Assembly: GCA_023374025.1 (NCBI GenBank)
Contig: SIJG01000021.1
Coordinates: forward strand, 1,447,523 to 1,511,522
Source of the DNA: Heterodera schachtii
Lineage: Eukaryota > Nematoda > Chromadorea > Rhabditida > Heteroderidae
Reading direction: 5' to 3'
Length of the DNA: 64,000 nucleotides
Position numbers and translations under genes: made by a program. This document shows, in pieces, positions 46,304 through 58,327 of this stretch (positions are counted from its first letter, which is position 1; each line of letters starts with the position of its first letter). The notes under the pieces are model-generated. The model ran no database searches, was not told where the DNA came from, and saw nothing but the letters and a program-made list of their open reading frames with translations.

Positions 46304-46489
46304 GTCGCGACTTTTAGTGACGAAAAATCTCGAAATAGTTAACTAAATTAGTGAGAAAAAGGCCAAATAGTGACAAAATAGTAGCAAAAAGTCCAAAATG
46401 GTGACGAATAGTGACATAATTTTTAGCCAAAGATTGAGCAAAAAAAAAGTTTTATTCACTAGTTGCAGTTGAAAACGTGTTAAGATATT

Positions 46490-46625
46490 TGCGGCCCGAC
46501 AAATGCGTGCGGTCGGACATTTGCGCCTCTGACATTTGCGGCCAATTTCTTAAGGGCCGTTTTTGGACATTTGCGGCAGTCCGACATTTACGGCCTGTTG
46601 GAAATCGGACATTTGCGGCCAACGG
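46490..46625. repeat. GGACATTTGCGGC repeat
   Basis: Several variants of CGGACATTTGCGGC in a row. It looks like one arm of an element related to the GCGCCGCA arrays at 50913-51528. The ORF across it is repeat translation. Confidence 0.6.
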
Positions 46626-46629
46626 AACG

Positions 46630-47040
46630 CCAAATAATTATTTTTTAATTCCAAAAACGATATTTGCTTCCCGACTTTTTCGACCCCAATCATTTATCGA
46701 AAATTCTTTTACTCTTAAAATTTACGCCTAACTTTAACTAATCTTTTAATTCTTTTCAAAAATTGGGCTTGTCAAAACCCAATCAGAGATTGAAAGTTAC
46801 TAGTCAGTCGATCAACTTGCACCGACCAGTTGATACTGTAGATCTGAGATTTCCTAACAATGTTCATACTTCTTTCTCCATCATTTTGGGACTTGTTTCG
46901 CTGGTATTCTTTTCCTCCTCTTCGTTTCTTCTTGTTGGGTGTGGGTTAATAATTTTTGTTTCGAAAAGACTTGAATCGGCGGTTTATTAAAGAGCATAAA
47001 ATCGGTTAAATTGGATGGCGTAAGTTTTATTTTTTATAAT
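46630..47040. other. Non-coding stretch
   Basis: No exon or repeat recognised apart from AT-rich sequence. The 75-codon ORF at 46763 has a hydrophobic stretch but no start context or homologue that I can name. Confidence 0.3.
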
Positions 47041-47041
47041 G

Positions 47042-47815
47042 TGCGCATCAAATTCTCTCCTGAAATCCGCCACGCCGCTCTTTTTTGAAACAACTCGAAA
47101 TGTTCCCAAACATTTGCAACTCCAATTTTCTGCGCAATACAAATTAATTATGGCGTATAATTAATAGGTATGATCATTTTTTGGCGTAAAACCGACGATT
47201 TCTTGGCGAAATGCAATTTTTTTTTCTCGAAAAAATGGACAAAATTGGACAATTGTAGCCTTTTAACACCATCATTGTAAGTGGAACCAAAAAGAAAATG
47301 CCTAAAAATTTATCATTGTCAGTGCCTTCCGTCCTGTGATTTATTTGTGCCACAATTTCACACGGCAATCCTTTGATGTGCACAGTTTTGCTTTTGCGTT
47401 CACTCCAAAAGGCTTCTTTCGCAAATTCCGAAACTTTTTCAATTTCCGTAAAAAATGTCTCTTTCAATTTCTAATCTTTTAATTTTTTCTTGTTAGCGGT
47501 ATTAAGTTATCCATGTTTGAGTAATAATTTTTTATTTATTATTTGATTTTTTGGTTAGAATTTCTTTTTAAAAACTAATAAATGATTTTGAATATTAGTA
47601 TTGGTCAACAACCGCAGAGTTAAAAATTTTTATTTTTGTACTCACCGCGAAGGAAATGAAATTAGAGTACCTTAATGGTCGACATAATGTCAAAAACACG
47701 GTCAATAATTATCCCAATGAAATTCACCGCCCCATTTTTTGCGAGACAATTCTAAAAATTGCCGAACGAACGACGAACGCAGCAGCGCCAATTCAAATTC
47801 AAATGGTGCTTAATT
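47042..47815 (-). pseudogene. MATH-domain fragments
   Basis: Minus-strand pieces: a second MATH half at 47640-47815 (with a stop), a first half at about 47270-47467 (TEIEKVSEFAKEAFWSERKS, TVHIKGLPCEIVAQI) and another second half at 47042-47135 (ENWSCKCLGTFRVVSKKSG). They are in the order expected for a two-MATH gene but disrupted. Confidence 0.7.
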
Positions 47816-47846
47816 ATTGGTGTTTATGACCCCTATTCATTATAAG

Positions 47847-48412
47847 TAGGGCGTCCAAAAATATGGATATAAAATCGAGAAATATGGCCATAAAATATGG
47901 ACAAAAAATCGCAAAATATGGACATAAAATTGCCAAAATATCAAAATATGGACATAAAATGGCAAAATATGGACATAATTTTTCTAAATTAAGGGGTAAA
48001 TTTTCAAAAAAAAAAAGCCGACCAAAAAACCGAAACTTTCCATTTTTTGCTTATCTTTCAGATAAATTAACCAATTTTTAACAAAATTAAAATTTAATCA
48101 ATTTTTTCGACAAAATTTTGCTAAAAAATGTCTTTTTCGGAAAATTTTCCGGTCTTTGGGGTCAAAACGGCCAATTTAGCTGATGGGGGCCGTTCTAATA
48201 GGGGTTTTTTGAAAAAATGCCAAAATATGGATAAAAATGCCAAAATATGGAAATATGGACATAAATCGCGAAATATGGAAAAATATGGAAAATATTGATA
48301 TGGAAAGTCATCCTAGAAGCTTCAAACCAAGCTAAAAACATGTTTTTCGTGCGTTTCAGACCTCCCACAGTCCAGGAAAAAAATATGGATTTCCATATAA
48401 TTTCATGCCCTA
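47847..48412. mobile_element. hAT-type element, TAGGGCGTCC termini
   Basis: Perfect 8-bp duplication ATTATAAG (47839-47846 and 48413-48420). Left end TAGGGCGTCCAAAAATATGG, right end ATAATTTCATGCCCTA. The interior is many repeats of AAATATGGACATAAAA. No coding capacity. Confidence 0.9.
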
Positions 48413-48528
48413 ATTATAAGTAAAATAGTCACGAGGTGCAGGAAAATCAAAAACCAATTGTAATTAATGGAAAATTATTTAAAAATTAAAAATGTAACTT
48501 TTTTAAATTAAAAAAAATTACTGCTTGC

Positions 48529-48597
48529 CAAACAGAAATCTCTTCATTCAATTGCAATTGGTCACGTCCCAAAAGTTGCCCAATTTTGGCATGATTA
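48529..48597 (-). pseudogene. BACK exon relic
   Basis: The minus strand matches the end of the first BACK exon (LLGRDQLQLNEEISVWQA followed by GTAAT). Its 5' side is lost. Confidence 0.7.
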
Positions 48598-48619
48598 TCT
48601 TTAATTGCCTTTTACTGGC

Positions 48620-49370
48620 AAAAAAGCACATTATTAATAAATGTAAAAAAAAATTACAAACAATGATCAATCATTTGAGTTTTAAATTCCCTTCTTTTGC
48701 AGGAATTATCATTTTGATTTACGTCATGTCCTGAAAATTATAAAAAATTTAAAAAAATTACAAATTTATAAAATAAAAATGCCAATGGAATTGAGGAAAG
48801 AAATTTGCATGACCAATTTTTTGGCATAATGCCCTTGCTCACAAAAAAAGTGTTAAAAAAATTACAAAATGTGCTAATAAATAGCTGGTTATCGCCTGCA
48901 AATTCATCATTTTCCAATTTCATTTTTCAATTAATTAACAAGCACTATTCTTCTTTAACTTGGTTTGAAATTAGCTTTAGCAAAGCTTTCATTTAATCTA
49001 TTTATAATTCCGCTAAAAATCAGCTAAATATCTATTTTTGAGCAAATTACCATTTGAAACCTCTTATTTGATACATATTTTAATTTTTTGGATTAAGATA
49101 TGGCCCCAGATGAAAATTTGCAACGGTTTCATTTGGCTGGCAAAAATGCCACATTTAGGGCAAAAAGCATCATTGAGCCGACAGATCTTGCCAGGAAAAA
49201 AAAATGAAATTTGCCCTATTTTTTAAAAGATTTTGCAGAATTTTTTTTAGTAATTTTTGATATTATTAGGGTTTTAGCAACTCTAAAAAAATTTGCCAAA
49301 AAAGGGGCATGAGTCAGGGATAGGCCAAATGACTGTCACGTTCTCTTTAATATGCCCAATTAATTAGTGT
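48620..49370. other. Upstream region of secreted-protein gene
   Basis: AT-rich, no exon seen. TATTTTCAG ends at about 49380, eight bases before the ATG at 49388. It is a good nematode 3' splice signal, so a spliced-leader or 5' UTR acceptor is plausible. Confidence 0.4.
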
Positions 49371-49387
49371 CTATTTTCAGAGATAAA

Positions 49388-52300
49388 ATGAATGCTCCCA
49401 TTTTTCTGTTCGCGGTTTTCTGCGTTTTTCATTCCCATTTTCCACAACGTGCACATGCAGCGTCAAAGAAAATCTGTTTTGGACACGGTGCCTCGTTCAC
49501 AGTTTATGCATGGCATAATGGTCAAATGTTGCATTCCTATGATAGTCACCTTGACAATGCAACTGGAAAACAATGTACCATGGTTAACTCACAAAATTGG
49601 ATTGGATTAAGTGATGCTGAACTGATCTCTTTCCGACTTTTAAACGAACAGGTCAGTTCCAACAGCAGAAACGAATTTTTTAAGGATTAAAGCATAAATT
49701 TGCATATTACTAGGGTTCGAATTTATAATTTTTTCACTATTTTGTCCGTAAGTTTTCTATGGTCTAAAATGCACGAAAAACATTTTTTTTCCCTACATTT
49801 CGAGTTATTAGCAACTATTTTCTCGTTTTTTATTTTTAGCAACTAAAACCCAAAAAAATTTTGAAAATTTTTTTTAAGTATTTTGCGTTTTGAACAAATT
49901 ATATAACAAAAATACAATAAAAATGGAAAAATAGACCATAAAGATTAAATTTATAAAAATTATTTAAATCAATACTGATTTGGCCTAATTTTTTAATTTT
50001 TAAATACATCCCTAATTTGAAAGTTTTTGCAACTATTTTCCCATTTTTAGCACCAATTTTTGGGTTTTTTAGAACTAAAACTAGTTTTTAGCAACTATAA
50101 ATTGGAGAGCCTTACATACAGTCATGGTCATATCTTTAGGACCACTTAAAATTTTGTATAAAATTTGTTTCAAATTGATTATAAAACCTCAATTTGATGT
50201 ATATTGGGTATATATGTTTTACATTTCTTGTAGTGTTTTTTATGGGCTTTCTAAGGATACCAATCATTAACCCTTTCATAATTGTTATTCTTGATTACAA
50301 ACCATTTTACCAACTGCACTCCCTTTTTTGGGGTGGTCATATCTTTAGGACCACTTTTTGAATCTCAAATTTGAGAGCACAGAAAAATCTTAAATAATTC
50401 ATGCTAAGCTAACTTTTAATGCTGATCAAAAAAGTCTTTTATACCAACTTGATCAGATCACTCCTTCATAGTGATCTGGGCATCCCAAAATACCATGAAA
50501 ATCGGGGAAATTTTTGAAAAAAATTCCTAGGGTGTTGGGAAATTTTTTTTGGAAATTTTGATTAGGCTTATTGGAAAGAGCACAAAATTTACTACCGATT
50601 TGCCTTTTGAATGGTGGATCTAGGACTTATAGACGCTGAGATGTGGGCACTTTCATTTCGGTGTCTTCAAAAACTACTGTATTTCTTAAGAAAATAGTGC
50701 ATTTTACAGTAAAATGATCAACACTGAAATTGAACTTCCCATGTCTCAGCGGGTATAAGCTATAGAAACTTGCGGTCTTTTGCATATTGTAGAGAATTTT
50801 GTGCTCTTACCAATAAGCCTAATCAAAATTTCTAAAAAAAAAATTTCCCAACCCCCTAGGAATTTTTTTCAAAAATTTCCCCGATTTTCATGGTATTTTG
50901 GGATGCCCAGACGGTAGCGCGACATTTGCGCCGCGGACATTTGCGCCGCAGACACTTGCGCCGCGACACTTGCGCCGCCCAGCCAAATCGACATTTGCGC
51001 CGCAGACACTTGCGCCGTGACTTTTGCGCCGCTGACACTTGCGCCGCGACTTTTGCGCCGCAGACACTTGCGCCGCCCAGCCAAATAGACATTTGCGCCG
51101 CAAACAAAAAAAAATAATTTTTTTAATTTACAACAATTTATTAACGCTAATATTTGATAAAACCCTAATAAAAGTTAGCAAATGGCTAATCACAAAGATA
51201 AACGTCCAATTTTAATGTGTTGGTCGGGAATGTTTCGATTCCTGCGGCATATATTCTGATGGAAAATCGTAACTCGGATTGGAAGAGGAAAATAGGGCAC
51301 TGGTTAGCAATAGGATTATAAATTGTTGCAAATTTAAAAAATTATTTTTTTTTTGCGGCGCAAATGTCTATTTGGCTGCGCGGCGCAAGTGTCTGCGGCG
51401 CAAAAGTCGCGGCGCAAGTGTCAGCGGCGCAAAAGTCACGGCGCAAGTGTCTGCGGCGCAAATGTCGATTTGGCTGGGCGGCGCAAGTGTCGCGGCGCAA
51501 GTGTCCGCGGCGCAAATGTCGGCGTTCCGCCCAGACCACTATGAAGGAGTGATCTGATCAAGTAAGAAAATGTAAAACATATATACCCAATATACATCAA
51601 ATTGAGGTTTTATAATCAATTTGAAACAAATTTTATACAAAATTTTAAGTGGTCCTAAAGATATGACCATGACTGTATTACTGAACAAAAACAAGTGTTA
51701 ACAAAAATGCTTAACCTATCATTTGAGCTTTTTTGGGTGAAAATATATACAGATTTATTGTTAGTCCAAAATAAAATCTGAAACAAATGAATTGATAAAT
51801 ATGAAAAAAATTTATATGTTCCAAAACTTAGTGGAATCAGTGGGAAAAACTAGTGTGAATTCCAGTGGCAAAAACTAACAGATTTTAGTAGCTTTTATTA
51901 TTTTTTATAATTAAAATTAATTATATCCAATTTTCTCAAGGAGAATTGATATAAAAAAAAAATTCACATAGAATGATTTAATTTTTCGCATGCTAAATTA
52001 AGCATTAAGCTTTCTTTTTTCATCTTAGTTTTGTTATAATTATTACCTTTAAATTTGAGCATCATATTTTTAATCAGACGGCAGATTCTGAAACACCATT
52101 ACATTTTCCTAAAATCTAGTTAGGATTTTAAAAATATAAGTAAATCATTTGTTTTAAATTTTGTTGTTTACGGGCTTTTTCCGAACCAAACACCCTTGGT
52201 CTTAAATTCGAAAAAAAATTTAAATGCGTGATCAAAATTTAACTGACCCATTAGGCTTTAGAATGATATCGATTATTCAAAAAAAATGAGATCAGCAATT

Positions 52301-53068
52301 ATGCCAATTATAATGACCTAATAATTCCGGGAATTCCTGCTTATAAATGCTATATGTTCCTAGCTTTCAGTTGCTTGGCATTGTAACAGTGAGAGAATTG
52401 CGCCAAACTGATAATAATGCCTTGTATTTGTTGGAAAAGAAAAAAATATTTTTCCAAAGCAAAAGAGGACGAACGGGAGGAAGCTCTACTTATCGCATTT
52501 ATGCTTTGCATTACCAACAATTATTTTATAATGAAAGGACTAAATATGATAGACGGGAACAAAAGAATTATGTGGAAATTCACCCAACTCAATGGGGCCA
52601 ACTTAACGGCGATGATGATATAACATTCCAAAATAAAAATGGAAAGGTAAGCAAATGAATAAATCAAATTGGACAGCACTTTGTTTATTGGTTTTCTGAA
52701 TTTTAGGGTTGAATTTATTGTTTGAACTAAATCTCTGGCTGAACAGCCAACGCGTCAAAAGAAATAAAATTATTTTTATTAGGCTCGGATTTTTATGGAC
52801 TAAAAATTTGAAAAATTTGAGTTAAGTATTTCTGTTTTTTGTCTTTTTTGACTATGACCCAAATGCAGTGCCCAGTCCCGCTGGCTTTTGTTAATGGTCA
52901 TTTTCCAATTTTCAGGTGTTGGGTTATGCTAATGTACAGTTGTTGTGTGAATTTGCTGAAAATGCTGAAGTCATTGACTTCTCGCAAGGAGTACGGCATT
53001 ATTATCGTAATGCAAATGGTGTCTATTACAGTGATGCCAATGGTACGCATTATTTTTGCGGTTACTAA
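49388..53068 (+). CDS. Secreted protein of unknown family (230 aa)
   Basis: Three exons, 49388-49651, 52371-52646 and 52916-53068, each in phase 0 with standard GT donors and TTTCAG acceptors, give 230 residues. Residues 1-24 (MNAPIFLFAVFCVFHSHFPQ then RAHA) form a signal peptide with likely cleavage after AHA. The mature part has five cysteines (KKICFGHGASF, KQCTMVNSQNWIGL, QLLCEFAENAEV, THYFCGY at the C-terminus) and no membrane segment. Exon 2 is Gln/Lys/Arg-rich with STYRIYALHYQQLFYNE. I do not recognise the family. A secreted role is supported; an effector role in host interaction is only a guess. Intron 1 is 2.7 kb because transposable elements have entered it; intron 2 is 269 bases. 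Confidence 0.8.
49712..50110. mobile_element. TAGGGTTCGAA-type element in intron
   Basis: Left end TAGGGTTCGAATTTATAAT, right end AACTATAAATTGGAGAGCC. Interior repeats of TTTTTAGCAACTA. The flanks do not show a clean duplication. A half copy is at about 42233-42320. Confidence 0.6.
50119..51675. mobile_element. Tc1/mariner-like element in intron
   Basis: Inverted ends CAGTCATGGTCATATCTTT with TA on both sides (50117-50118 and 51676-51677). It shares internal sequence with the element at 29180 (TTGATCAGATCACTCCTTCA). No transposase. It lies in intron 1 of the secreted-protein gene and contains a younger insertion at 50913-51528. Confidence 0.85.
50913..51528. mobile_element. Inverted arrays of GCGGCGCAA repeats
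   Basis: Perfect 8-bp duplication GCCCAGAC (50905-50912 and 51529-51536). Each arm is about 180 bases of tandem CATTTGCGCCGC and ACTTGCGCCGC units, strongly GC-rich, around an AT-rich centre. All frames across the arms are open, which produces spurious ORFs. It is nested in the Tc1/mariner-like element. Confidence 0.9.
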
Positions 53069-53299
53069 ATAAAGAGAAAAGGAAAGCGAATCGATGCTTT
53101 GTCACGAAGATGATGTTCTGTTGTTGATAACAATTTGTTGATTATGCCTACTATTTTGAGTTGTTGTTGCGATAAATTATTTTCCTATCCAATGTTTTTT
53201 CTGATTTTTGATTGTGTCACCAATGAAATAAATGTGTGGGCATATGCTAAATCTGTCGACAAGCATTTAACAATATTAAGTGACAAATTTGCTAATAAC

Positions 53300-53835
53300 T
53301 AGGGAAGCAACTTTTAGTGAAAAAACTTTTTTGTTGCTCAATTGTTTTGAAGGAAGGAGCTCAAAAAACGCATTTCTGCATTAAAATTTTCCGATTCTGA
53401 TGTAACTATCGGCCACTAGAAATCACTATTTTGGCATTTTCGTCACTAAAATAGTTAAAAATCACTATTTTGAAGTTTTGTCACTATTTTTTCACTATTT
53501 TGACATTTTATCGACCGAAAATTTTTAAAAAATACACTCCTATGAAATGAAAAAATTTTCTCAAAAATTCTTCCCCCAAATTTTTTTTTTTGACAAAATT
53601 TTTGATTTAAAAAGTTAAATATTTGCTAAGAGAATTTTATAAAGGAAATGTTACCTCATTGGCAACTGCACTAGTTTAAAAAAAATTAGTTTTGTTCAAT
53701 TTTTGGCTGAAAATCATGTCACTATTCGTCACTATTTCGGACTTTTTGTCACTATTTCTTCACTATTTTGGGATTTTTACTCACTATTTTAGTTAACTAT
53801 TTTGGGATTTTTCGTCACTAAAAGTTGCTTCCCTA
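53300..53835. mobile_element. hAT-type element, TAGGGAAGCAAC termini
   Basis: Inverted termini TAGGGAAGCAACTTTTAGTG and perfect 8-bp duplication CTAATAAC (53292-53299 and 53836-53843). The interior is repeats of TCACTATTTT. Lies just after the secreted-protein gene. Confidence 0.92.
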
Positions 53836-54199
53836 CTAATAACTATTTAAAAAATGCCAAAACAATAGAAACCGAGGCATTTTAATATTTTGAAGTTATT
53901 TAAGGCATTTAATGCACGAAAACCAGAAAAGGGCAAAAAACGGCATAATAAAAGGTGGAGTAAAAATTGACACTTTAGGACAAAATTTTTTTATCAAATT
54001 TACAAAAAAAAACCTAATTTTTCTTAGCACACTGACAAACAAAAAATATTTTCGTTCGTTTTAGAAAATTATTTTTTCTTTTCGCACTCCCCTGTCAGGG
54101 ATCCTATTAGTTTAATTTTAAGAGATTGAATCTTAATGAAAGTTTTCCAATTTCTAGGGGTTACTAAAAATAAACTCAAGGACAATCAATTTAGGAGCC

Positions 54200-54410
54200 A
54201 ATAAGAAATTTGTTAGGCTTTTACCTTCAGTGTGATGCTTTAAAGAAAAGATGGTGAGAGCACAATCCAATTATTTATTATTACCCAAATTTAATTTGTT
54301 TAAGATTGGAATTGGAGCTGCAAATGCTCGGCAACCTTTCGAATTGTTTCGCAAAAGTGTGATGGGGCAGAGAATTCTACCGGAAATATTTCAAAGACAA
54401 AGTGACATTC
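54200..54410 (+). pseudogene. MATH relic
   Basis: End of a first MATH half (FYLQCDALKK, about 54222-54250), then a second half (WNWSCKCSATFRIVSQKCDG, about 54310-54370) very close to that of the intact 37.5-39.7 kb gene but ending early. It is bordered by a partial TAGGG-type element (about 54418-54575). Confidence 0.75.
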
Positions 54411-54681
54411 GTTTTTTCGAAATTTTTAGGCTTCAAAAGATATATTTTGGCAGTTTTAATCCATATTTGGCCATTTTTGAGCTTTTTTGTCCATATTTCG
54501 GCCTTTTTTAGTCCATAATTTATGTCCATATTTGGCGTTTTTTAGTCCATATAATTTATAACCCTACTGATCAGAAATGTTTTGCGCGTTTACTTATGGT
54601 GCGTTGGAAGTCCATATAATTATTCCGCAGGTCATTTTTTATTTCCCAACTAACAGATAAATAGTTTTGTAGAATTTAAAA

Positions 54682-55483
54682 GTGACGCTATCGGCAACCA
54701 ATTTCCTTCTCCATGACAGCGGGTCAAATGACCCTGAGAGAATTATTTTTGCTTCTGATTTTGATTGTATGCGTTTGGCCCAATGCGATCAGTGGCTTGC
54801 CGACGGCACTTTTCGCTCGGCACCATCGATGTTTTTCCAATTATGGGTCTTACATGGGTTTTACCGAGGGAGAGTGCTACCGTTTGTGTTTTGCTTGCTC
54901 CCGAATAAAACCCAGCAAACATATAATCGCGCATTAGAAGCTGTTATTGGAAAAATCAGAATTTTGCAACACCCGGGAATAAGATCTCCCTCGACCATAA
55001 CAATCGATTTTGAAAAAGCAGAAGAAAATGCTTTTCGGCACCATATCCCTAACGCAAATTTGCATGGGTGCTATTTCCATTTTTGCCAGGCAAATTGGAG
55101 AAAAATCCAAAAATTGGGTAAATTAAAAATCTAAAATGATCAATGTAAATTAAACTTATTACAGGATTAGAGCCTCGTTATGTTGCAGATCCTGAATTTA
55201 GAGAATTAGTGAAAATGTTTTCGGCCCTCGCGTTTTCTCCAATTCCTGACATTGCCAATAACTTTAATGGAATGGCAGGCTTTTTATTGGAAGCGCTGGA
55301 GATGAACACCCAAACATTGAATTTTTGGATTATTTTGAAAAGACATGGATTGGAAGGCCAGGCAGACGCCCATTATTTACTCATTCTATGTGGAATAGCC
55401 GGGAGGTTACCCTACAGCATCTCCCACGGACTACAAATTCGGTGGAGTCATGGCATTTTGATTTTGCGTTTGCGTCCATTTAA
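54682..55483 (+). pseudogene. MULE transposase, one frameshift
   Basis: Exon 54682-55117 and exon 55165-55483, joined in phase, encode a MULE transposase core: QWLADGTFRSAPSMFFQLWV (first Asp), STITIDFEKAEENAF (second Asp), LHGCYFHFCQANWRKIQKLG, then after a one-base shift in a T run near 55325, FLDYFEKTWIGRPGRR, SMWNSREVTLQHLPRTTNS and VESWHFDFA. These blocks are in the order usual for the family. The N-terminal part and any inverted ends are not identified. Apart from the frameshift it is well preserved, so it may be a recent loss or a sequence error. Confidence 0.85.
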
Positions 55484-55559
55484 TTTGAATTTTTATCTGA
55501 GAAAAAAATTGTGGATGAGTTGCCCTGACCCCGGTGTGTACATAGGTTGAATAAATTTT

Positions 55560-57000
55560 ATTAATATTAATAAAACAGAGATAATTTATGATTTTGGATT
55601 AGAAAAAAGCGGAAAATTAATTTAATTTCATGGGTCAGAGTTTTATTCGTTAAGTTTTTGTATATAAATAAAAACTGAAAAGGGAATAAGAGAATCATTT
55701 TAGCTAAGGGAATAAATTCATAAATGTATATTATAATTATGTAAATTAATAAGAAAAAATGGCAGAGAATAAAATGAAAAAAATGCCTAATAAAAACAAA
55801 AATTGTGAGAAATTGAAATTTTAACAAGAAAAATCCAAAAAAAAAAAAGTTAAAAATACACCCCTAAGGATCGATCGACTTTGGAATTTCTTTTAAAAAC
55901 AAACCCTTAAAATCGAAAAATTTTGAGCCTTATGTAAGTATGTTTGAGAAATTTGTAAGGATAAAAGCCATTTTTGGAAGTTTTTAAGTTATATTTTGTG
56001 CTTATTTCGGCATTTTTTGGGTTGTTTTTAGTGCATACTTAGGGGATTTTTAATGCGTATTTTATGCGCAAATTTGGCATTTTTTTAATACATACAACAT
56101 TGAATCTTTTATATATAGATAATTTTCTCCGACGGCGGCAGCTGACACTGTTGAAACAAATTTCGTTAGATTTATTCAATATTTCACTTTTGAGCATTGT
56201 AAATTTATCTTTTTTATCTTGTAATGAATTAAAATATGTTTGTAAAACTTAAAGAATTGCTGCTGATGATTAACTTCAATTATGGGCATAATGATGTCAC
56301 AAGAAAATTTACGACAAAATTATAATCTAAAAAGAGTGAAGTTAATTTGAATTTAATCCTTATTTTTTTTGTTCATTTAGCAAAATGCTGACCTTAATAT
56401 ATTTTCTCATGCACAAGGGACAACAAAAATGTACAATACAGATGTACAGAAGCCTACAGTACCTCGGCATTTTTTGCACCAAAATTTAAAATTTTTATTG
56501 GGTTCTTTAAAATTTTACAATTCTAAAAAAGTGTCCTTAGAATGCCCAGCCATATTAACAAAACCTAATATTCTTATAGATTTCTTCAAATAAATAGGTG
56601 TAAAAAGCGTAAAATATTATTATTTTTTTTTGTATAATTTCTGCCTGTTTTATACCTTTTTTTGGAGATAATAATATAAAAATTCTCTGAAACCTTACCT
56701 TTTTTTTTGGCATAATTGATAAATTTTTCTTTAAATAATCAAACATTTTGTACTTCATCATGGGACCAACCTCTCCTTTCATTGCACGTTTTATCATTTT
56801 TTCTATGAGAAAATCTTTTTAGGAGTCAAGTTTTGGTCAAATCAATTAAATTAAAAAAAACAATTCAAATCAAATTATTAACTGTTACTCATCTTTTTTG
56901 GAGTCATTTCTTTGCCGTAATATTTTATGACCTCGTTCATTAATATTTAAAGTGAACCATCACCAGCAAATTGTTCATTTATCAGTTAAAATGCAAATGC
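55560..57000. repeat. Segmental duplication (with 15.57-17.52 kb)
   Basis: The left part repeats 15.59-16.47 kb in the same orientation; the right part (about 56330-56990) repeats 16.95-17.50 kb inverted. The right end lies directly beside the last remaining exon of the BTB gene at 57026, so this block marks the truncation point. Confidence 0.7.
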
Positions 57001-57025
57001 AAATTCAATTATAAATTGAAATTAC

Positions 57026-57914
57026 AGATTTCCAAATTTCAAATTCATCGCTGAGGAACAAACGATCACTCTCGAGAAGATTGCATAATATTTTCTGATC
57101 AATTTGCAGAAATTCCTCTGATCCAAACAATTGCAGCGCATTTTGGCAAATGTAACGCAAACATTTGAGGGAAAAATCCTTTAAAAAATGCATTAAATTA
57201 TTTAAAATAATTCAAAAAATACTTAAGACCCTCAGAAAATAAAGGGATATAAAATATTAAAATAAATTTGTTTTTCTCACCTCCAATTCAAAAATGAGAG
57301 CCTGGGCGTAAGCAAAGAAAACATTGCGCAATTCGGAGATTGGAATTTGCAAAGATGGACCAATCAGACCAGGGATATTGTATTTCTTGGCTAATTAGAA
57401 ATTAATTATTATTTTTTTATGTAATTTTTCAAAATAAATCCACCGGCGTAAAGCACTGCCATTGCATTGTCTCCGTTCAATGCGCTCAAATCATCCGTGT
57501 AAATGAAGCTCAACATTATTTTGAACGCTGCTGGTTCAATGTCGGGGACTCCCACAACAGGACAATTAGCAGGAACTATTTAAAATAATTAGGGTAATTA
57601 GCATAGACTAATTGGAAAATTAAGTCATAATTGTATTTCCTCATTGAACAAATTTTTTACCATTCTGCGTTCTTCTTTTCTTGGCATTACAATGGAACAT
57701 TTCCTCAAAAACATCGGAAGCGTTCCTCAAAATGAGTTGATGTGCTGGTAAAACCTTTAAAAAATTTGGATAATTATAAATTTAAATGAATTAAATTGAA
57801 AATTAAACCCGCCTCTTTTGCGTCTCCGTCCCGCACCATAAAGTGCACATCCGAATGCTCACCCGTGCTCAATAAATGTTTCATCCGTTCCATCGAATTT
57901 CCCAACGATGGCAT
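57026..57914 (-). pseudogene. BTB-BACK gene, 3' truncated
   Basis: Exons 57813-57914 (MPSLGNSMERMKHLLSTG), 57661-57754, 57444-57575, 57281-57390 and 57026-57178 are open and in phase. They encode a complete BTB domain and the first BACK exon (CLRYICQNALQLFGSEEFLQ). The next exon (ALRWADEKC) and all MATH exons are missing, replaced by the duplicated block 56330-56990. Intron 1 has donor GAG|GCGGGT. A truncated BTB-BACK protein could still be made if the last intron were read through, but no natural stop or polyadenylation context was identified. Confidence 0.8.
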
Positions 57915-58327
57915 TTTAAAAATATTAATGAAAACTTTTGTCTTAATTAATTGTGAAATCGTACTTGTAAATAAATGAATAAATTTTTAAAAAATATTGT
58001 TTTTTAACGATAATTGTTTTTTAGTTTTTCAAAAATTTGAATCATTAGGCAAAAAAAAATTGAAAAAATTTCATATTGTTTAAAAGGATTTTAAGGGTAC
58101 AAATTTTTTCCGCTTGGTGCCGACCCAATGAAAACCAAAAGAATTTATTTGTTTTGTTTTTCTCTATTGGTTGCGAAATTTTAGCACGAAATTTGTTTTA
58201 TGAATGTTTTTGTTTTTGTGTTTATGTAGGAGTGGAGACAGCGAGAAGTCAGACAGTTAGTTCATATACGAAAGCATGTAAAAAAAATCGACAAAAAAAA
58301 AAAACAATTTAAACAGCAGGGGAAGGG

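Noticed and set aside
50856..51557. Overlapping Cys/Arg/Ala-rich ORFs
   Set aside because: All frames on both strands of the GCGGCGCAA arrays are open, and the arrays are transposon arms.
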